64,000 nt of DNA from Photobacterium gaetbulicola Gung47 (lineage in GTDB: Bacteria > Pseudomonadota > Gammaproteobacteria > Enterobacterales > Vibrionaceae). Below, in pieces: positions 59,532-64,000 of the stretch; position 1 is the stretch's first letter; each line of letters starts with the position of its first letter. A model generated the notes under the pieces. It had not been told where the DNA came from. It worked only from the letters and a program-made list of their open reading frames with translations, and did not search any database. The stretch spans positions 124,001 to 188,000 of the forward strand of contig CP005974.1 of the NCBI GenBank assembly GCA_000940995.1, in the 5' to 3' direction. The position numbers and the translations under genes were made by a program.

Positions 59532-60808
59532 GACTTTCTCCTTAGCACGATGGCACCGGTTACCTGATTACCCTCACGATTCAGCTGGCCGAGCTCAACC
59601 TCGAAGTCTTCATCGAGCAAAGTCCTCAACTGCTCGAAATGTTGGAACTCAGAAGCCACGGCCTGGAAGCGCATTTCATTGCGATTTTGATCATAACGGA
59701 AGTTCTGCACCGATAACTGCGAGACCTTGGCCAGAGATGGCTGCAACTCGGCCAGCCAGTGCAAAATACCTTCCATACTGCCACCGCCACCGAGGCGCGA
59801 CAGCTCACTGTTCATCTGGCGCTTGAGGTAGCTCTGCGACGGCACACGCTGGAATTGAGGCAGCACCTGGCGGAAAATACGCTCGCTCTCCGCTTTGTAA
59901 GCCAACGCCTGCTGCTCCATCGCCCGTACCGAAATAACATGCTCAGCCACCATTACGGCAATCAATACCCCGGCGGCGATGGCCACCTTACGCCATGGCT
60001 TGAGAAACTTACGCCATGCCGGCTGTTGCTTGTATTGACCGGACAGCAAGTTACCCTTGCTATCAGCCACGCCCTGCGCCAGAAGCTGCATCACCAGCTC
60101 CGGGGTCTCGGCCTGCCACCGGCCCGGCATGCCTTCTGGAGCCGGGGTATAGTAATGCACCACGAGCTCTTCGCTCGCTGTAGCTTCATCCTGCTCAAGA
60201 TCAGTGGCTTTGGGCGTCTCTTCAACCTCATCCGATTCCGCATCCTGGCGGACACAGAGCTGTTGCGACTGTAACCAGGGTGCCAGCCAAGCGCTGTCCG
60301 CCCCAACCCCCAACGATTCCGACTGGCGGATCAACCACATTCCATCGATCTCAGCCGCCGTGAAACCATTGTCGAACAGCGGCAAGCACAGACAGTCAGG
60401 GATCAACGCTTTGATTTCAATGCCAGCGTCTTCCAGGGCCGCCAGCCACAGTGCAACCTTCTGGTGTTCAACCACCGCCACCTGTGCCCTGTCTCCGCTT
60501 TTCTGGAGCAGGTGGACATGCAAGTTGTCGACATCCTGAGCCAGCTCTTCCTCCAGCAAGAACGGCAGCACCGCAGACAACTGCCGGCTGCTTCCCGCAG
60601 GGATGGCAACCTCGGTCATCAACACATCGCCAGCAGGCACCAGCGCATAGACCACACGCTGGTTGGCATAATCGGTAATCTCGCTCAACTGGCTAAGCGT
60701 ATCAAGCTGGCCCGAAGCGATGACTTCTTTCTGTTGTGGCGACCAGACAAGCCATTGCACCGGCTGATCAGCACGGCTACCTAGCCTGATTGTCAGAAAT
60801 TCGCTCAC
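59528..60808 (-). CDS. gspL: Type II secretion protein GspL
   Basis: Links the cytoplasmic ATPase GspE to the membrane platform. The start is taken as the GTG at 60808 (VSEFLTIRL), 5 bases after a GGAGG site; the ATG at 60820 would place that site inside the gene. The product has 426 residues: an actin-like cytoplasmic domain with the PFLLEEELAQDV segment, a membrane span near VAIAAGVLIAVMVAEHVI, and a periplasmic ferredoxin-like domain. An acidic insert (AESDEVEETPKATDLEQDEA) is longer than in V. cholerae EpsL. It overlaps gspK by 32 bases. Confidence 0.9.
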   Translation of the reverse strand: MSEFLTIRLGSRADQPVQWLVWSPQQKEVIASGQLDTLSQLSEITDYANQRVVYALVPAGDVLMTEVAIPAGSSRQLSAVLPFLLEEELAQDVDNLHVHLLQKSGDRAQVAVVEHQKVALWLAALEDAGIEIKALIPDCLCLPLFDNGFTAAEIDGMWLIRQSESLGVGADSAWLAPWLQSQQLCVRQDAESDEVEETPKATDLEQDEATASEELVVHYYTPAPEGMPGRWQAETPELVMQLLAQGVADSKGNLLSGQYKQQPAWRKFLKPWRKVAIAAGVLIAVMVAEHVISVRAMEQQALAYKAESERIFRQVLPQFQRVPSQSYLKRQMNSELSRLGGGGSMEGILHWLAELQPSLAKVSQLSVQNFRYDQNRNEMRFQAVASEFQHFEQLRTLLDEDFEVELGQLNREGNQVTGAIVLRRKS

Positions 60809-61805
60809 TAATTCCTCCATAACGGCGACGTACTACCGTCACCGAATCTTCACTGTCTCGTTTGAGCAAGGCCACCAGCCTCACCCTAGATCGATCGACC
60901 AATACCTCGGTATCCATCTGAAAATAATCACTGCTGACCGCCAGGAATTCCTTGGCCTGATCCTTTATCGTGGCATCGATACTGGCGATCCGAGACTCCC
61001 CGAGGAAGTCCTCGACATTGTCCCAGCCGTCATAGGGCCGGTCGGCAATCAATTTCTGGGCATCCGACAACGACAGCCGTGATGAAAACAGGGCCACCAA
61101 AATTGGCGCTTGATGCTCATAAAGCGTATTGACATTAATGGCCAATGTGGTGGTCGGAATCGCACATACCTGATGGCGGACCTTGTCAAAAATCGCAGCC
61201 GTTACGCCGTTGACCGCCCGTAGTTCACTGGCATCCGCCATCCAATCTCTTGGCGGCAAATAAGGTGGGCGAAAGCCCTCGTAAGTACTATCGCCGGCAC
61301 CAAAAGCTGCATTGACCTTTTCGTCCGGATCGACATACTCCCATACCGAATCCGCCACCACCTCGGCGTCGTAACTTTCGACGCCGGTCTCTTCAATCAA
61401 AGTCTGCAATACCGACACGATATAAGGCTTGGTGTTGCTTCCTGTTGTCGGTTGTACACCCGACAGGGCATTGAGGTTAAAACACGCCTGGCGATCAATG
61501 ATATCGCCCACAGCCTCCCCCCCATCGAGCGGATAGCGCTGGCCGCGAGTCGCCCAGGCCTGGCTCAGGTTGACGGTATCACTGTCTTCTATCCCCTGCT
61601 TGATGGCCACTTTAGCCAGCTCTTCCATCCCCTGCGCATACCAATAGGCCTGCTGGTTCTGGATTTGATTTTCAACCCGGTAAAAATTCAGATGCAGTCT
61701 TTCGGTCATCTGGACCGCCAGCAGAGTCATCAGCGCCAGCAGCAGCAACACCACAATCAGGGCAACCCCCCGCTGCTGCCTGAACGGGGCGTAGTTATTC
61801 TTCAT
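60777..61805 (-). CDS. gspK: Type II secretion minor pseudopilin GspK
   Basis: Tip pseudopilin, 342 residues from ATG 61805, which overlaps the gspJ stop by 11 bases. The prepilin peptidase site is QQRG followed by VALIVV, and the usual Glu5 of pseudopilins is replaced by a hydrophobic residue, as is normal for GspK. The large periplasmic domain is typical of this subunit. The longer frame to 61856 lies inside gspJ. Confidence 0.94.
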   Translation of the reverse strand: MKNNYAPFRQQRGVALIVVLLLLALMTLLAVQMTERLHLNFYRVENQIQNQQAYWYAQGMEELAKVAIKQGIEDSDTVNLSQAWATRGQRYPLDGGEAVGDIIDRQACFNLNALSGVQPTTGSNTKPYIVSVLQTLIEETGVESYDAEVVADSVWEYVDPDEKVNAAFGAGDSTYEGFRPPYLPPRDWMADASELRAVNGVTAAIFDKVRHQVCAIPTTTLAINVNTLYEHQAPILVALFSSRLSLSDAQKLIADRPYDGWDNVEDFLGESRIASIDATIKDQAKEFLAVSSDYFQMDTEVLVDRSRVRLVALLKRDSEDSVTVVRRRYGGISERISDNQAR

Positions 61806-62451
61806 TGCCCGCCTCCAGTGCCGAGGCCGGCAGCATATACACACGTTCGATATCACCGTAATCTTGCAACGTTAGCTTGATCATCACCCCTTCCGGCAAG
61901 GCGGCAGGTTTATCCCAGGTTTCCAGCCACTTCTTGTCGCTATAAAACCGAAATGACATTTCCTCGACCCCGGGCAAGATCGCCCGAACCAGCGCTTCAC
62001 TGCCCACCACACTATCGGGGTAACGGAACCAGACCCGCTCTAGCTGCTCATCGACGATGCGGTAACCAACCTTGACGTTCTCGCCGCGCGGGAACATCTG
62101 TTGCGGGTTCTGCCAGCCTGTGCGGGTGAACAAAATACCGAAGCTCGACGAGTCCAGCAGGTACTCACTGCTCTGGAAGATTCTATCGCTGGCCGTCTCG
62201 CCCTGGTTACGCACCTTGCGTGCAACGACTTGACGAAAGTCATTATCCATCATCAACATCGCTCGCTGGATTTCTTTGAGCCGCTCACTGTGTTCGCGTG
62301 ACTGCTCGTCACTGCGCTGCACTCCGTTCATCACCTGGTAGGCCGACAAACTCAACATGGCAAACACCGCTATCGCGACCAACACTTCCAGCAAGGTAAA
62401 ACCACACTGACGAGACAGGCGCTGACGGGAAAAAGGATTAATTCTCAACAT
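61795..62451 (-). CDS. gspJ: Type II secretion minor pseudopilin GspJ
   Basis: Minor pseudopilin of 218 residues that forms the tip complex with GspI and GspK. Peptidase site QCG/FTLLEVLVAIAVF with Glu5. The body (MLMMDNDFRQ, FYSDKKWLETW) matches the GspJ family. It overlaps gspI by 14 bases. Confidence 0.95.
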   Translation of the reverse strand: MLRINPFSRQRLSRQCGFTLLEVLVAIAVFAMLSLSAYQVMNGVQRSDEQSREHSERLKEIQRAMLMMDNDFRQVVARKVRNQGETASDRIFQSSEYLLDSSSFGILFTRTGWQNPQQMFPRGENVKVGYRIVDEQLERVWFRYPDSVVGSEALVRAILPGVEEMSFRFYSDKKWLETWDKPAALPEGVMIKLTLQDYGDIERVYMLPASALEAGNEE

Positions 62452-62815
62452 ACGTTCTCAACGTCACCACCGACTTCTTGCGCGCTTCATCTGTTGCTAC
62501 AGTAACATCCAATGCGCGCAGGTAACCGTCAGCTGTTTGGGTACTTTTTATGGACCAGTACCACTCACGCCCAGCCAATTCTGATTTTCCTCGCCTGACC
62601 GATGTCGGGATCTGCCCCGACAGTCTGATCTTGGCCATTTCATTGTCGGCGACCATGGCGGCAAAAGTTTTCTCCTCAAGGTACCCCAGGGTATTGAGAT
62701 GCTGGCTCACCGCTTTCATCACACTGAGCGCTGCGGTAGCAAACACCGCCAAAGCCACCAGCACTTCCAGCAAAGTCAGCCCCCGGACGCGCCGGGCTGT
62801 CGATAACGGTTTCAC
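62438..62815 (-). CDS. gspI: Type II secretion minor pseudopilin GspI
   Basis: Minor pseudopilin of 125 residues that starts tip assembly. Peptidase site VRG/LTLLEVLVALAVF with Glu5, then ADNEMAKIRLSGQ typical of GspI. Overlaps the end of gspH by 4 bases. Confidence 0.95.
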   Translation of the reverse strand: MKPLSTARRVRGLTLLEVLVALAVFATAALSVMKAVSQHLNTLGYLEEKTFAAMVADNEMAKIRLSGQIPTSVRRGKSELAGREWYWSIKSTQTADGYLRALDVTVATDEARKKSVVTLRTYVEN

Positions 62816-63405
62816 GGCTGGGTGTTCTCCTGCACACTAGCGATAGTCTCGCCCGGTGGTAACAGAAAGAGTTGCCCCAACTCATCAGCCTGTACCCGCC
62901 AAAACTGATTTTCACCCGTCACTTCAAACTCCAATGTAAAAGGGGTGTACTCGCCACTGGCCATCACCACCACCTGAGGTGGTTTAATCTTGTCTTTGTC
63001 AGTTTGCTCAGCAAACAAGTCTTCGTTAAACAGCGAGCCCGGCTTGAACAGGCGATCCTGGTCCTGCCAGGAGTAACTGCCGATCTCGACCACCAAGCGG
63101 ATCTCGTCGGGCATTTCCACCTCAGTGAAAAATTTTGACGACTCCACCGGCTGCCAATCCTGACTGGTTAGCTGAAGAAACTGATAACGATTACGCTCAA
63201 CCCGGACACCGTAGTCATAGCCGTTGAGCAAAGCATCCTCGCCCAGTAACTGGACGAGATGGTGGAAGCGCGCAGCTTCTTCCCTGACTTTATCTTCCTT
63301 GCTTTCAGGCAAGGCCACAATCACTGCTACGGCACTGGTTGCCAACAGCACCAGAACCAGCAGTATTTCGATCAGGGTAAAACCCGCTGCACGCTTACTC
63401 TTCAT
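62812..63405 (-). CDS. gspH: Type II secretion minor pseudopilin GspH
   Basis: Minor pseudopilin of 197 residues. Peptidase site AAG/FTLIEILLVLVLL with Glu5. The ATG at 63405 is taken; a GTG one codon earlier is possible. It begins 6 bases after the gspG stop. Confidence 0.94.
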   Translation of the reverse strand: MKSKRAAGFTLIEILLVLVLLATSAVAVIVALPESKEDKVREEAARFHHLVQLLGEDALLNGYDYGVRVERNRYQFLQLTSQDWQPVESSKFFTEVEMPDEIRLVVEIGSYSWQDQDRLFKPGSLFNEDLFAEQTDKDKIKPPQVVVMASGEYTPFTLEFEVTGENQFWRVQADELGQLFLLPPGETIASVQENTQP

Positions 63406-63411
63406 CACAAC

Positions 63412-63846
63412 TTAGAAATCCAGCATATTCCAGTTGCCGATATCCGTATTAATACCTTCCCCGCCTTCCTGGCCATCGGCCCCCAGGCTGAAGATATCAA
63501 CCGCACCGTGCTCACCCGGCATCACATACTGGTATGGGTTACCCCATGGGTCATTAGGCAGACGGCGGATATAGCCACCATCGCGGTAATTACGCGGCTC
63601 AGGGCTAGAAGACGGCTTGCTGACCAGTGCCTCAAGGCCCTGATCGGTCGTTGGATACGCGCTGTTGTCCAGCCTGTACATATCCAGTGCCTGCTCCAAC
63701 GCACTGATATCGGTCACGACTTTCTGCTGGTCGGCTTTTTCCTTGTTACCTAACAGGTTAGGTACGACCAAGCTGGCCAATACCCCAAGGATTACGATCA
63801 CGACCATGACTTCCAGCAGCGTAAAGCCGCGTTGTTTGCGTTGCAT
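63412..63846 (-). CDS. gspG: Type II secretion major pseudopilin GspG
   Basis: Main subunit of the pseudopilus, 144 residues. Peptidase site QRG/FTLLEVMVVIVILG with Glu5; C-terminal calcium-site region GADGQEGGEG is conserved. The ATG at 63846 has a GGAGG site 8 bases ahead; the five residues upstream in frame are dropped. Confidence 0.97.
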   Translation of the reverse strand: MQRKQRGFTLLEVMVVIVILGVLASLVVPNLLGNKEKADQQKVVTDISALEQALDMYRLDNSAYPTTDQGLEALVSKPSSSPEPRNYRDGGYIRRLPNDPWGNPYQYVMPGEHGAVDIFSLGADGQEGGEGINTDIGNWNMLDF

Positions 63847-63865
63847 TAAAATAACCTCCAAAAAA

Positions 63866-64000
63866 TTACATCCCGACCATATTGTTCAAAGCAATGATCG
63901 GCATAAGGGTAGCAATAACAATAAACATCACGATGCCAGCCATCGCGACGATCAATAAGGGTTCAAAAATCCCCAGCGCCATATTGACCAGCGACTCGAA
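63866..64000 (-). CDS. gspF: Type II secretion platform protein GspF, C-terminal end
   Basis: The last 44 codons of gspF run in from the right edge: FESLVNMALGIFEPLLIVAM then a membrane span and the terminal PIIALNNMVGM. This is the conserved end of the inner-membrane platform protein. It is 19 bases before gspG in the canonical order. Confidence 0.93.
   Translation of the reverse strand, partial: FESLVNMALGIFEPLLIVAMAGIVMFIVIATLMPIIALNNMVGM

Overview
The window is a piece of a gamma-proteobacterial chromosome, most probably from a Vibrionaceae member close to Photobacterium. The evidence is the protein sequences (EpsL-type GspL, RplL, Rsd, HemE, FabR), the rRNA operon, a base composition near 50% GC by eye, and gene order. 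From position 8600 to 57600 the order follows the well-known rpoBC neighbourhood of enterobacteria almost gene by gene: zntR, purH, purD, DUF1481, hupA, yjaG, hemE, nudC, rsd, rpoC, rpoB, rplL, rplJ, rplA, rplK, nusG, secE, tufB with four tRNAs, pantothenate kinase, birA, murB, rRNA operon, murI, btuB, trmA, yijD, fabR, sthA. Genus is an inference; no search was run.

Left edge (1-8400) is an AT-richer accessory island. It has a type I restriction-modification locus (hsdS, hsdM), a 2565-bp IS21-family element inserted in hsdM with a 5-bp target duplication, a two-gene unit of unknown function (a membrane protein and a JAMM/MPN-type metalloprotease-like protein), and a P4-type tyrosine integrase at the border. 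A strong terminator just outside the integrase marks the return to core chromosome.

8600-27000 is core: a secreted fasciclin-domain protein, ppnP, zntR, then purH and purD, each with its own structured leader; a DUF1481 lipoprotein, HU-alpha, a CNNM/CBS transporter-like protein, and brnQ behind a leucine-rich leader peptide with alternative hairpins; yjaG, a 2-hydroxyacid dehydrogenase with a Fe-S type uracil-DNA glycosylase, hemE, a candidate small RNA, nudC and rsd. 22972-36858 is the transcription/translation block rpoC-rpoB-rplLJAK, nusG-secE and the thrU-tyrU-glyT-thrT-tufB operon, all leftward, with recognisable promoters, the L10 leader and the rplL-rpoB attenuator.

36900-42320 holds coaX-birA-murB (overlapping genes), a GNAT protein, pssA and a nicotinamidase-like gene. 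42330-48320 is a leftward rRNA operon (16S, tRNA-Glu, 23S, 5S, tRNA-Asp) followed by decayed repeats derived from the tRNA-Asp/terminator unit. 48516-57600 carries a membrane-anchored RRM protein, murI, a DUF71 (B12-salvage type) gene, btuB with a cobalamin riboswitch, trmA, yijD, fabR, sthA, cysQ and nudE. 58294-64000 is the type II secretion operon gspFGHIJKLMN, leftward and cut by the window edge inside gspF.

The most interesting places are the membrane protein/JAMM pair beside the integrase, the brnQ leader, the structured leaders of purH and purD, the candidate small RNA between hemE and nudC, and the disrupted but precisely restorable hsdM.
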